Source: Thermoplasmata archaeon (GTDB lineage: Archaea; Thermoplasmatota; Thermoplasmata; Lutacidiplasmatales; UBA184). Taken from it: a stretch of 64,000 nucleotides of DNA. The notes under the pieces were generated by a model that was not told where the DNA came from, searched no databases, and saw only the letters and a list, made by a program, of their open reading frames with translations. A program made the position numbers and the translations under genes. Every line of letters begins with the position of its first letter. Within the stretch, counting starts at the first letter, position 1. Shown here piece after piece: positions 34,928 through 43,927 of this stretch. Where the stretch lies: assembly GCA_021796385.1 (NCBI GenBank), contig JAJYXQ010000007.1, positions 1-64,000 of the forward strand. The letters run 5' to 3'.

Positions 34928-35590
34928 ATGGGCCTAACACCGGGCGTTGCAGCGGCACTTCATCACCTCAGATCGAAGGACCCCACGTTGGGTGCTTGGA
35001 TTCGTCGGATCGGACCCTGCGAGATCGAACGGAGCCCAGGGGGGTTCCGAGCCCTCGCCCGAGCCATCATCTTCCAACAGGTCTCGGGCGCCGCCGGAAC
35101 CTCAATCTACCGTAGGGTGTGCACCGCGGGAGGTAGGGGGTCCTTCCCCAAGGCATCGTGGTTCCTTGAGGCGCCTTTGGAGACCCTGCGCACTTCCGGA
35201 CTGTCTCCACAAAAGTCCACCTATCTTAGGGACCTCGCCCACCGTGTCGATAGCGGGGAGTTGGACTTTGGCCACCTTGGCGCCCTCTCCGACGAGGAAG
35301 TCATCGAAGAGTTGACCCAGGTCCATGGCGTCGGTCGATGGACGGCGCAGATGTATCTCCTGTTCCACATGGGGCGGCCCAATGTGCTTCCGACCGGCGA
35401 CCTCGGGGTTCGAAAGGGAGTTCAACGGGTGTACGGGTACCGGTCGCTTCCCTCCGAGGGGACCGTCCGTAGGCACGGTCGTCGTTGGGACCCATTCTGC
35501 TCCTTGGGCAGCTACTACATGTGGCGAAGCCTCGAAATCGACCCTCAGGATCAAGCGATATCGCAGGAGATCCCACCGGCTCGAAGCTAA
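34928..35590 (+). CDS. HhH-GPD DNA glycosylase, AlkA-like (3-methyladenine DNA glycosylase)
   Basis: 220 residues of the helix-hairpin-helix glycosylase superfamily. Motifs are RAIIFQQVSGAAG, the hairpin HGVGRWTAQMYLLF and the catalytic Asp in LPTGDLGVRKG (about 158). There is no C-terminal four-Cys iron-sulfur motif and no catalytic Lys before the Asp, so it resembles AlkA rather than EndoIII or OGG1. It would remove alkylated bases as the first step of base-excision repair. The track start at 34769 is antisense-like and overlaps the preceding gene; ATG 34928 is used. Confidence 0.85.
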   Translation: MGLTPGVAAALHHLRSKDPTLGAWIRRIGPCEIERSPGGFRALARAIIFQQVSGAAGTSIYRRVCTAGGRGSFPKASWFLEAPLETLRTSGLSPQKSTYLRDLAHRVDSGELDFGHLGALSDEEVIEELTQVHGVGRWTAQMYLLFHMGRPNVLPTGDLGVRKGVQRVYGYRSLPSEGTVRRHGRRWDPFCSLGSYYMWRSLEIDPQDQAISQEIPPARS

Positions 35591-35918
35591 GACGATCGGC
35601 GACCGATCGAGGACCGTACGCGCTCGGTTCGGCCTTCATCACGGTGTCGGTTGGAATCGAAGGGTTTCCCAGTTCGAGCGCCGCTGACCTAGGAGGATAC
35701 GCGAGGGTCGAATCTACCACCGGTCCACTTCTATCATGAGATGGGTACGGCCTCCATGAGCAATCGCATAGGCAGGGGTTGGCCATATGGCAGTTTCCAG
35801 AAGACCAACCCACCGGTCCTATGGACGTGGGCGGGGTGGACCCTGGATCTCTGGCGAAGGGCCTCCGAAGGGAACCGGGTCGCGTCGAAGAAGACCTGTA
35901 CTACCCTAAAGGCGTCCC
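35591..35918. other. Convergent intergenic stretch without a supported gene
   Basis: 328 bases between the glycosylase stop and the end of the minus-strand surface protein. Short ORFs occur on both strands (35741-35959 plus, 35734-35922 minus, the beginning of 35779-36336 plus), but none shows a motif or a clear start signal. I see no tRNA, clear hairpin terminator or repeat. Confidence 0.4.
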
Positions 35919-38900
35919 TCACCCATATCCCGGCGGGGCCGCTTCCGTCGGATTCGTAGACGGGTCCGGTTCGGAGCCGACTTGCCTCTTGTCGTCGGGT
36001 CTGTTCGCCTCGGGGTCTGGATTACGTTGCGGTAGTTTCCCACTCGACCTGGCCCGAAGTAGCCAGAAACCGATGAGGGCAACGATTCCGGCTCCAACAA
36101 GGGCTACCCAATCCACCCACGATGCACCGGACGACCCTTGGTCGTTTGCGGGGGGTACTGTGGTCGGCGCTAGATGCGTGATGATTCCGACAGTGACATT
36201 GGTCCATTCGGCCGTTTGGTTCAGGTTCGCTTCTAGTGTGATCGTGATTGTACCGGGAAGAACCCCGGCAATGAGTGTGGTGGACGAGGTGTTTGAGGAA
36301 GTCAAGCGGGCGAGCGAGTTGTTCAAGCTCCAATGATAATCGATGCCCCCAGGGCACGGTCCACCCCGGCAGCTCGCGTTGGCGGTGAAATTTATCTTTT
36401 CCGAGGCGAAGATGAAAGGCGGAATGGGGGTGATGGAGACGGAAGTGAGTACGGGTCCGGGCAGCCTTTGCGCGACGACCTGGAGGGCCGCCGAGGCCCC
36501 CCGCACAACCCCACTCAATGAGACGTTCAGAAAGAGCGAAAGGTTCCCCGGGGATGTCCCGGCAACAACACGGACTACCGAGGTATTGGTACCGCTCAGC
36601 TGACCATCATTACCGGCGAGGTGCCATGCGTACACCGTGCTTAACGGGCATGGCCCGCCGGAACACTGTACGGAAGTCTGGAAGGTCATCGACTGCCCAG
36701 TATCGAGGGTGGCATTTGCTGGGAGGATGGCAACGCTTGAAAGTACAATGGGCACTCCGATGGTGACTACGGCAACTGGACTGGATAGGTTCTGCGCCCC
36801 ATCGAAATCGCACCGCACGGTGAGGTGGACGATGCCGTAGGTGCTCCCCGCAGTGAATTCGACAGTGCCTCCGAAGGACGCATTGAGGCTCCCATCGCTC
36901 CCCGGTGAAACGCTCCAGGTCCAGTTCACTGTGGCCCCTTGGGAGAACACACACGGACCACTCCCGCACTCCGCCGAGGCGGCGAAGTACTGTTTTTGAC
37001 CGTAACCCAAAGAAATGGCGATTGGGGTAATAGTTACGTTGGTCAATCCCCGGACAATCGTGACAAAGCTGGTCCACCCGAGGGTGGAACCCGGCATCCG
37101 AGCCCACACCATGAGCTCATAGCTACCCGGATTGAGGGGGGTGAGCACGGTATGTGACCCGTAGTAGGTGCTCAATGAAAAGCCCGAAGAGTTTCCCACC
37201 CACGTGTAATTGACGCTCGATGGACAGGGCTGCAAGAAACAGGTGGCTAAAGCACTTATCGCCGCTGGTGGTGTCCCGTTGGTCCCGAGGTAGAGGGTCA
37301 GGGAACCGGGATCGATCTTCAGGGAGGAAAGGGAGGGTTCACCTCCCGAGGTCGTGTTGATAATGGAAATGGCATCCACGCCGAGGTCCTCGAGGAACAC
37401 GAGGTGGCTTTGGTTGTCGTAGGAAGCGTAGAGGGGCATGCTCCCCACCGTGAGATTTCCGGCCGGGGCCGTTCCATTGAAGACGCTCATCTGAAATCCC
37501 CACTCGTTGGACACCCACATGGTCGTGTTGGCGGGGTCGAAAACGAAACTCCCCTCCCCGATCGTGGAGATTCCTTTGGCGAGGACAGTATTGTTCCCTC
37601 CGGCGATGATCGTGAAATTGTAGGGCAGGCTCACAAACACCTCATTCCGCACTGGGTCGACGTTTACATCGACGGGGTAATCGCCCAGCGACACGTTCGT
37701 CTCCCATCGGTTCGAGGTGCACGAGTAGACCTCCAACTGGTCGAGTTGCCCGTCTCCCACGTAGAGGGAGTTCGTGTCGGTGTCCACAGCGACGGCAACC
37801 GGGTGGCTCCCCGCCGGGAAAGATGTGATCACACTAGCGTTCGCGCTCGATAGTGCGACCACCTCTCCGCCCCCTCCCCCAGGAAGCTGGAGGATGACGT
37901 ACAAATCTTGGTTCACGCTGTCGTAGGCGGAACCCACGGGGCTACCGGCGAGGGGTATCGTGGATAACACAGAATAGTTCGTGGCCGAGATCACCGTGAG
38001 GAGGTTGGTAGCGAGATTCCCCACATAGAAGCGCTCGTTCGCTGGATCGTACGTGATATCATAGGGAGATCCCCCTAACGCCTGCTGACCGACGACACGG
38101 TGTGTGGTTCCCGAGATCGTGGAGAGATTTTGCCCACCCACCACGATCGTGGCATCCGTTGTCGGGTCGTAGGCTATGCCGGAGAGTGGGAAACTGGTGA
38201 GGATGGAGCCGACCTGGCCGAATGTCGTAGCGTTCACGATCGTGATGTTGCCGGAACCCATGTTCGGCACCCAGACGTTTCCCGTTGAGTTCACCACCAT
38301 CATGCCGGACACAGACCAACTTGGGGTCGACCCAGTTCCAAAGCTTCCGGTCACATTGTAGGTAGTGGTATTCATCACGATCACATCCGTGCCCAATACA
38401 TTCGACAGTAACAGGTCACTCCCGTCCAGAGTCAGACCAAAGTAGACGGTTCCCCCAAGGTTCAACGTCTGGAGCACCGTTCCATTGGCCGGGTCGATGA
38501 CCTCAAGGAACGACCGCCAGTGAACTGACCCATTGTAGCGGCCCGTGAGATAGATCAAACCGTTGCCTGGATCGTACGTAATCGACTCGGTCTGCCCGGG
38601 GGCCGAGAGGGTGGAAATCTGACGACCTGCCGTCGTAGAGATGACAAGGACACCACTATTCAACGTTCCTGTGGTAGCGTACAGGTCTTGATTGGATGGG
38701 TCATAAGCGAGTCCATAAGGGTGGTCTAATCCACCCCCTAGGCGGAGGAACCCTCCCCAGGAATTGTTGTTGTTCGGAGCGGCGATTACGATATCACCTC
38801 CCCCATAGCTCGCGATGTATACATCGCCGTTCGAAGGGTTCACGACCATTCCCGACGGGCTCCCAATATTGTGAATGGTACCGACCACGGTGTTGTTCCG

Positions 38901-39629
38901 GGTTGAGATCACGGAGACATTGGCACCGGACCAACTTCCGACATAAACGGCTTGATTGAACGGATCATAGACGGCCGTGTACGGCGCTCCGCCAACCACG
39001 ATAGAGCCGATCACCGCCCGGGTCGTGATGTTCACCACGATCACATTGTCGACTCCCGGATTGATGGTTGGAAGGCCCTTTACGTAAACCACACCCGGGC
39101 AAGTAACGAACATCTCGTTCAAGGCCGGATCCTCGGTGAGCGAGGTGGGGTTCAGGCAGCCGGCCACATTGGCGTTTCCCGGCAAGAGGGAGTTGTTCCA
39201 CAGGTCCAAGGTCTGGGTGACCAATCCCGTCCCAGAGGGGCCCGCAGTCGCAGGGGATGGAGGAGCCGGTGCGACGTTCATCGTCCGTCCGGTGCGGTCT
39301 GTGGGAGTCCACGGGGTGGAAAAACCGCCCGTTCCCGATGGCGAAGCATCGGAGCTCTGGCCCCAGTCAACAGCCTGACCCTGCTTGAAGTGACTTCCGC
39401 TCAGTTTTGGTGAACCCTGTACGGGCGGGGAAAGTAGGGGGGCCACGGGAACGCCGGTAAGTCCCTGGGGTTCCCGGAGCGGGGCCTGTTGCCACACCAT
39501 ACCCGGAAGAAGCACGATAATTGCGGACAACAGCACGATCCCTCGGGCCAAGAAGCGCCGGTTTCGGATACCCGTCGCATCGGGCCCACCATGGGGAACG
39601 CGTCCGGTCACTTCCCGCTCCGATCGCAT
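35919..39629 (-). CDS. YVTN beta-propeller and Ig-repeat surface protein
   Basis: About 1236 residues. A signal segment (VLLSAIIVLLPGM) and a Pro/Ser/Thr-rich linker precede a long run of YVTN-type propeller blades (about 145-775), with repeats like NPSNGDVYIASYGG, DPSNQDLYATTG and DTDTNSLYVGDG. Four cysteine-paired Ig-like domains (about 790-1160), a membrane helix and a polar tail follow. YVTN propellers are frequent in archaeal surface proteins and can bind ligands or other cells. The track start 39674 is a TTG; ATG 39629 is preferred. It is convergent with the glycosylase gene and divergent from folC. Confidence 0.78.
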   Translation of the reverse strand: MRSEREVTGRVPHGGPDATGIRNRRFLARGIVLLSAIIVLLPGMVWQQAPLREPQGLTGVPVAPLLSPPVQGSPKLSGSHFKQGQAVDWGQSSDASPSGTGGFSTPWTPTDRTGRTMNVAPAPPSPATAGPSGTGLVTQTLDLWNNSLLPGNANVAGCLNPTSLTEDPALNEMFVTCPGVVYVKGLPTINPGVDNVIVVNITTRAVIGSIVVGGAPYTAVYDPFNQAVYVGSWSGANVSVISTRNNTVVGTIHNIGSPSGMVVNPSNGDVYIASYGGGDIVIAAPNNNNSWGGFLRLGGGLDHPYGLAYDPSNQDLYATTGTLNSGVLVISTTAGRQISTLSAPGQTESITYDPGNGLIYLTGRYNGSVHWRSFLEVIDPANGTVLQTLNLGGTVYFGLTLDGSDLLLSNVLGTDVIVMNTTTYNVTGSFGTGSTPSWSVSGMMVVNSTGNVWVPNMGSGNITIVNATTFGQVGSILTSFPLSGIAYDPTTDATIVVGGQNLSTISGTTHRVVGQQALGGSPYDITYDPANERFYVGNLATNLLTVISATNYSVLSTIPLAGSPVGSAYDSVNQDLYVILQLPGGGGGEVVALSSANASVITSFPAGSHPVAVAVDTDTNSLYVGDGQLDQLEVYSCTSNRWETNVSLGDYPVDVNVDPVRNEVFVSLPYNFTIIAGGNNTVLAKGISTIGEGSFVFDPANTTMWVSNEWGFQMSVFNGTAPAGNLTVGSMPLYASYDNQSHLVFLEDLGVDAISIINTTSGGEPSLSSLKIDPGSLTLYLGTNGTPPAAISALATCFLQPCPSSVNYTWVGNSSGFSLSTYYGSHTVLTPLNPGSYELMVWARMPGSTLGWTSFVTIVRGLTNVTITPIAISLGYGQKQYFAASAECGSGPCVFSQGATVNWTWSVSPGSDGSLNASFGGTVEFTAGSTYGIVHLTVRCDFDGAQNLSSPVAVVTIGVPIVLSSVAILPANATLDTGQSMTFQTSVQCSGGPCPLSTVYAWHLAGNDGQLSGTNTSVVRVVAGTSPGNLSLFLNVSLSGVVRGASAALQVVAQRLPGPVLTSVSITPIPPFIFASEKINFTANASCRGGPCPGGIDYHWSLNNSLARLTSSNTSSTTLIAGVLPGTITITLEANLNQTAEWTNVTVGIITHLAPTTVPPANDQGSSGASWVDWVALVGAGIVALIGFWLLRARSSGKLPQRNPDPEANRPDDKRQVGSEPDPSTNPTEAAPPGYG

Positions 39630-39863
39630 CAAGGAAATTGGTACAGCGTCAACGTGGGACCCTGAATTAGCCAAGGGTGGTAGGCCTCACCAAGAGAGAT
39701 GGGGCCCCCGTTCATAACCCTTACTTTGAGTCCCGGACCCTCTCCTATTGATGCCCGGCCGGTATCGTGCTGAGGTTTGTCGACACCTCCCCTCTCACAT
39801 CGTCGGAAGACGCCATCAGGGGGTGGGGGCAAACCGTCCCTGTTCGGTCGGAGCATCGGACCG

Positions 39864-39874
39864 TTCAAATATCC
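39864..39874 (+). promoter_or_regulatory. TATA-like element of folC
   Basis: TTCAAATATCC centred 25-26 nt before GTG 39894; fits a leaderless start and supports GTG as the initiation codon. Confidence 0.45.
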
Positions 39875-39893
39875 AGCCCGTTAGAAGGGGGCC

Positions 39894-41303
39894 GTGGCGC
39901 CCCGCTACGAAGACACCCTCCAGTATCTGTGGGGATTACGTCGGCTTGGGGCCAAATCGGACCTTACGGTCATCCGGGCCATCCTCGCCTCTCTCGGGAA
40001 CCCTCAGCGCTCTTTCCCCTCGATCCACATTACCGGAAGCAAAGGCAAGGGGTCGACAGCCGCCCTGTGCGCCGCGGTGCTCCATACCGCAGGGTACCGG
40101 ACTGGACTCTACACGAGCCCGCACATGCTCTCCTACCGCGAACGAACCGTTGTGGACGGAGTGCCGATCCCGAAGGAAACCGTGGTGGACCTCGTGGAGC
40201 TCGTCCGGGAGACCTCGGCCTCGCTCCTTCAAGCGGGCACCATCGACCGGGAGCCCACGTTCTTTGAGATCACCACGGCCGTTGCGTTCGCACATTTCAA
40301 ACGCGAGCACGTGCAAGCCGGAGTGATCGAAGTGGGGCTCGGCGGTCGGCTCGATGCGACCAACACCATCGATGCTCCGGTATGTGCGATCACCACGCTC
40401 GAGCTTGAGCATACGGAGATCCTCGGGCCGACGCTCACGGACATCGCCCGGGAGAAGGCTGGGATCCTCCACCCCGGCACCCGGCTCGTGACCGGGGTCG
40501 ACGCTGGAGAAGGGCTCCAAGAACTCGAGCGAGTGGCCTACGGACTCCGGGTCCCCACTTGGCGGATCGGGTCGGAGATCCGGGTGGAACGTACCCGCCA
40601 AGACCGGGAATCCCAGGTCGTGGACGTACAAAATCCCCTCCGCCACCATACCGGCCTTCGGATCCCCCTCCTCGGCGGTTTCCAGGTGCTCAACGCCGGG
40701 GTGGCGGTCTCCGTCCTCGATCGTTTTGCGGAAGCGACCGGGCTCACTATTCCGGAGGAAGCGTACCACCGCGGGCTCGCTCAAACCTTGTGGCCCGGTC
40801 GGCTGGAACGATTGTCGGAAGCACCGTGCTTTTACGCGGATGCAGCCCACACGGAGATGAGCGCGCGGGCGCTCACGAAATCGATGCTTGAGATCGAACC
40901 GGATGCCCCTCGGAACCGGAACGTCGTGCTCTTCTCGTGTCTGCGCGACAAGCGCATGGGGGCCATCCTGGAGGAGTTCTCCCGGTTGGCGGATACCATT
41001 GTTCTCACGGAGCTCCGGAACGACCGGGCCATGCCCGTTAAAGAGATGGAGCGGGCGGCCCGCGGGCGTTTTTCCCGCATCTTGGTGGCTCCCCAGATCC
41101 CGCAGGCGCTGGAACTGGCCCGGGCCGCCGTGCCTTCGGGGGGTTTCCTCTTGGCGACCGGCAGCACCTACCTCATCTCGGAGGTGGAGGCCGCGGTCAA
41201 GGGTGTGTCGGTGGAGGAACCCCGGCTCTCGGACCCCCTTCCGACAACTGCTTCCGGCGCCGGTATCGCAGGAAGAACCAGGCGATCAGCACAACAAGTG
41301 TGA
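39894..41303 (+). CDS. folC: Folylpolyglutamate synthase / dihydrofolate synthase (Mur ligase family)
   Basis: 469 residues, Mur-ligase fold. ATP loop ITGSKGKGSTAAL (about 46-58), TSPHMLSYRERTVVDG, FFEITTAVAF, the Mg-binding EVGLGGRLDATN and the central domain ending LEHTEILGPT match the FolC family. It adds glutamate to folate or a pterin-like C1 carrier. The C-terminal domain contains LFSCLRDKRMG and ends in a tail that overlaps dedA convergently by 107 nt. GTG 39894 is supported by the TATA element 25 nt upstream. The substrate in this archaeon (folate or a relative) is not known. Confidence 0.9.
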   Translation: MAPRYEDTLQYLWGLRRLGAKSDLTVIRAILASLGNPQRSFPSIHITGSKGKGSTAALCAAVLHTAGYRTGLYTSPHMLSYRERTVVDGVPIPKETVVDLVELVRETSASLLQAGTIDREPTFFEITTAVAFAHFKREHVQAGVIEVGLGGRLDATNTIDAPVCAITTLELEHTEILGPTLTDIAREKAGILHPGTRLVTGVDAGEGLQELERVAYGLRVPTWRIGSEIRVERTRQDRESQVVDVQNPLRHHTGLRIPLLGGFQVLNAGVAVSVLDRFAEATGLTIPEEAYHRGLAQTLWPGRLERLSEAPCFYADAAHTEMSARALTKSMLEIEPDAPRNRNVVLFSCLRDKRMGAILEEFSRLADTIVLTELRNDRAMPVKEMERAARGRFSRILVAPQIPQALELARAAVPSGGFLLATGSTYLISEVEAAVKGVSVEEPRLSDPLPTTASGAGIAGRTRRSAQQV

Positions 41304-41883
41304 CGCCTCCGACCACATCGAGTAGAGTGAAGTACGGGTCGAGGCGAGTGAAATTGGACCCGAGGACGTATCCGACGTAGACCATGGCCACGGTGAACGG
41401 GAGCGATCCGAGGACCGTAAAGGCGACGAACCGGGGCTTGTCCATCCGTGCGACCCCCGCCGGATAGGAGATGTAAGCTCGCACGAGAGGAAGGAGCCGT
41501 GCCAGGAACACGGTGCCCTCTCCGTGCTTTGAAAAGAACCGATGGGCCCGGTCGATGTCCTCCTCCTCAATGTAGAACCGCTTCCCGAAACGTTTGAGGG
41601 CGGGAAGTCCGAACACCTGACCGATAAGGTACCCGCCGAGGGCGCCCAGGAGGCCGCCGACGACCGCCGCGGTCACCACCGTGACCCAAGTGAAGGGGAT
41701 CCCGAGGAATCCGACGGCCCCTTGGGAAAGGAGCACGCCTGAGAATGGGAGGATCACCTCGCTGGGGAGGGGTGGCAGTCCGAGGCTCTCGAAGAACATG
41801 AGGGCCAAGAGCCCGGGGATACCCACGGTGGTTAGGAACCATTCGATGGTGGTAAAGAGCGTGGCGGTGACCGAGAAGACCAT
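41197..41883 (-). CDS. DedA / SNARE-associated family membrane protein
   Basis: 228 residues with the DedA core: FESLGLPPLPSEVILPFSG, GGLLGALGGYLIGQVFG, FFSKHGEGTVFLARLLPLVRAYISYPAG and two C-terminal helices, ending in RYRRRK and a Pro-rich tail. The motifs E..G.P.P.E and the R-P-x-R/A-like helix are kept. Family members are implicated in polyprenyl-phosphate or phospholipid flipping across the membrane and in proton homeostasis. Last gene of the psmA-sdo1-ahcY-gcvH block, nine bases behind the small membrane protein; its 3' end overlaps folC. Confidence 0.85.
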   Translation of the reverse strand: MVFSVTATLFTTIEWFLTTVGIPGLLALMFFESLGLPPLPSEVILPFSGVLLSQGAVGFLGIPFTWVTVVTAAVVGGLLGALGGYLIGQVFGLPALKRFGKRFYIEEEDIDRAHRFFSKHGEGTVFLARLLPLVRAYISYPAGVARMDKPRFVAFTVLGSLPFTVAMVYVGYVLGSNFTRLDPYFTLLDVVGGVTLVVLIAWFFLRYRRRKQLSEGGPRAGVPPPTHP

Positions 41884-41891
41884 GTAAGGCC

Positions 41892-42200
41892 CTAGGAGGG
41901 GGGCTTTCCGCCTTTCCCCACCTTCTCCGAGAGGACCTTGTGGCTGGTCTTCTCCATCTCCGTGACAAGCTCCAAGACATCCTCATCCGATGCCGGTGGA
42001 ACACCTTTGAGCTCCGGTGGTTCCTCTACGGGCTCTTCCGCCGACTCTTCGTCGGTGAGTTCCTCGGGAGGTTCTACCTTCGTGGTCCTTTCCGCAGGGC
42101 CCTTTTTCCCCTTGAGCTTGTAGAGGATGAGCACGACCACCACGATGACCAAGGTCGGCCCGATCATGAGCGCTAGGTCAAGGAGCGTATCGTCCGTCAT
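41892..42200 (-). CDS. Small single-pass membrane protein with acidic tail, unknown function
   Basis: 102 residues: one membrane helix (about 9-27, LMIGPTLVIVVVVLILYK), a Lys-rich stop-transfer, a Pro/Glu-rich segment and a C-terminal helix (DEDVLELVTEMEKTSHKVL). The topology is probably N-out with a soluble cytoplasmic part. I recognise no family. It starts six bases after the gcvH stop and ends nine bases before dedA, so it is clearly part of that operon. Confidence 0.65.
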   Translation of the reverse strand: MTDDTLLDLALMIGPTLVIVVVVLILYKLKGKKGPAERTTKVEPPEELTDEESAEEPVEEPPELKGVPPASDEDVLELVTEMEKTSHKVLSEKVGKGGKPPS

Positions 42201-42206
42201 GGAGAT

Positions 42207-42593
42207 TCAGGTCTTGGAAGCTAAGAGGGATTTGTACTTTTCGCTGGAAAGCAGGTCTTCGGGTACCTTGGTGACCTCGAGGACGAAAATCCAACCACGG
42301 CCGTAGGGGTCTTTGTTAAGCCACTCAGGATGGGACTTGAGTTCCTCGTTGGCTTCCACGACCTTTCCGGCGGCCGGAGCATAGACGTCCGCGACCGTCT
42401 TCACGGATTCGAGGACTCCAACTCCCTTCCCCGCCTCGTAGGCGGCTCCCACCTCCGGGAGCTCCACGAACACGATATCGGTGAGCTCAGCCTGGGCGTG
42501 GTCGGTAACGCCCACGCGCAAACGGTTCCCTTCCACCTTGACCCATTCGTGGGAGGTCGTGTAGAGCAATCCCTCCGGAACATTCTCCACCAT
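42207..42593 (-). CDS. gcvH: Glycine cleavage system H protein (lipoyl carrier)
   Basis: 128 residues, the family length. The lipoylation lysine is Lys65 in VLESVKTVADVYAP; TSHEWVKVEG, GVTDHAQAELTDIVFVELP and WIFVLEV are also typical. It shuttles the aminomethyl group between the P, T and L proteins. None of these partners is in the window, so it may work with distant genes or serve as a general lipoyl carrier. It follows ahcY by ten bases, a pairing that links two one-carbon functions. Confidence 0.92.
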   Translation of the reverse strand: MVENVPEGLLYTTSHEWVKVEGNRLRVGVTDHAQAELTDIVFVELPEVGAAYEAGKGVGVLESVKTVADVYAPAAGKVVEANEELKSHPEWLNKDPYGRGWIFVLEVTKVPEDLLSSEKYKSLLASKT

Positions 42594-42603
42594 GGCGTTC
42601 CCC

Positions 42604-43839
42604 TCAGGTCCCCTCCTGCCAGGAGTTTAGATAACGTTTCTGGGCTTCGGTGAGCACGTCGACCTGGGCCCCGCAGGCATTGAGGGCGGCGCGCGCCACC
42701 CGGTCGTCCAGTTCCTGGGGTACCGGGTGTACCCCGGGCTTCAATTTCTTCCCCGAGCGGAGTATATGTTCCGCAGACAGCGCCTGGAGCGCGAAGCTCA
42801 TGTCCATGATCTCCGCAGGATGGCCCTGGCCTGCCGAAAGGTTCACGAGCCGTCCTTCCGCCAAAAGATAGACCTTCCGGCCGTCCTTGAAGACGAATTC
42901 CTCGACCATGGGACGCGCTTTGCGATGCCGGACCGAGAGTGCGTTCAGGTCCTTCTTGCTGATCTCCACATCGAAGTGACCCGAGTTGGCGAGGAGGCAG
43001 CCGTCCTTCATCACCTCGAAGTGGGCGCGGGTGACGACATCGGCACAGCCCGTGACAGTGACGATGAGGTCCGCCTCCTTGGCTGCGTCGATCATCCGGC
43101 GGACCCGGTACCCTTCGAGCCGTGCCTCGACAGCCCGCGCAGGGTCCACCTCGGTCACGATGACATCGGCTCCGAGCCCCCGCAGGCGGGATGCCACCCC
43201 CTTGCCACACCAGCCATAACCGGCCACCACAGCCGTCTTCCCTGCGATGGTGAGGTTCGTGGCGCTGAAGATCCCGTCTAGGGTGGATTGTCCTGTGCCG
43301 TACCGGTTGTCGAACAGGTGTTTCATCGTGGCGTCGTTGACATCGATCGCGGGCCAGGGAAGCTTGCCATCCCGTTCCATCGCCCGGAGCCGGACGACCC
43401 CCGTGGTGGTCTCCTCCGTGCTCCCGAGAACCTTGAGCCCCTTCCGGACAGCGGCTGCGACCAGGTCCGCCCCATCGTCGATGATAATGTCGGGATCCGC
43501 GGCGAGCATCGCCTCGATCCCCTTCTGGTAGTCTTCGACGGATTCTCCCTTGCGCGCAAAGGTCTCGACCCCTTCGAGACGAAGGGCCGCCACGACCTCG
43601 TCGTCCGTGGTGAGGGGGTTGGACGCCGCAAGGTGAACATCCCCTCCTCCGGCCTTCAGGGCAAGGGCCAGAGCGGCGGTCTTGGCCTCGACATGGAGCA
43701 CGAGGGAAAGCGTCTTTCCGTGGAACGGTGCCTCCCGCGTGAAGCGCGCCCGGATCTCTTCCAAGATGGGCATGTGGGCCCGTACCCACGCGATCTTTTC
43801 GAGCCCGCGGTTCGCCTGTTCGTTCTGCTGCGCCATCAT
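42604..43839 (-). CDS. ahcY: Adenosylhomocysteinase
   Basis: 411 residues. It shows the substrate region LVLHVEAKTAALALAL and SNPLTTDDEVVAAL, the DNRYGTGQSTLDGI segment with its conserved Asn and Asp, and the NAD-binding loop GYGWCGKGVASRLRGLG. The length is in the shorter archaeal range, without the roughly 40-residue insert of some bacterial enzymes. It splits S-adenosylhomocysteine to adenosine and homocysteine and so keeps methyltransferases running. ATG ATG at the start leaves one codon of doubt. A second minus-strand frame, 42401-43849, is a GC-rich shadow. Confidence 0.95.
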   Translation of the reverse strand: MMAQQNEQANRGLEKIAWVRAHMPILEEIRARFTREAPFHGKTLSLVLHVEAKTAALALALKAGGGDVHLAASNPLTTDDEVVAALRLEGVETFARKGESVEDYQKGIEAMLAADPDIIIDDGADLVAAAVRKGLKVLGSTEETTTGVVRLRAMERDGKLPWPAIDVNDATMKHLFDNRYGTGQSTLDGIFSATNLTIAGKTAVVAGYGWCGKGVASRLRGLGADVIVTEVDPARAVEARLEGYRVRRMIDAAKEADLIVTVTGCADVVTRAHFEVMKDGCLLANSGHFDVEISKKDLNALSVRHRKARPMVEEFVFKDGRKVYLLAEGRLVNLSAGQGHPAEIMDMSFALQALSAEHILRSGKKLKPGVHPVPQELDDRVARAALNACGAQVDVLTEAQKRYLNSWQEGT

Positions 43840-43927
43840 CGCCCGTCACTCCTTGACCGGGATGAACCTTTCGTCCCCTTCCGGAAGATGGCGAGAACGG
43901 ACCGCGAGCGCCGCAAGCGTCGGAAGC

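Noticed and set aside
35779-36336. 185-aa plus ORF
   Set aside because: Most of it is antisense to the YVTN surface protein; only its first 45 codons lie in free sequence and show no family.
42401-43849. 482-aa minus-strand ORF overlapping ahcY
   Set aside because: Out-of-frame shadow of ahcY, full of Gly/Arg runs typical of GC-rich off-frame translation.
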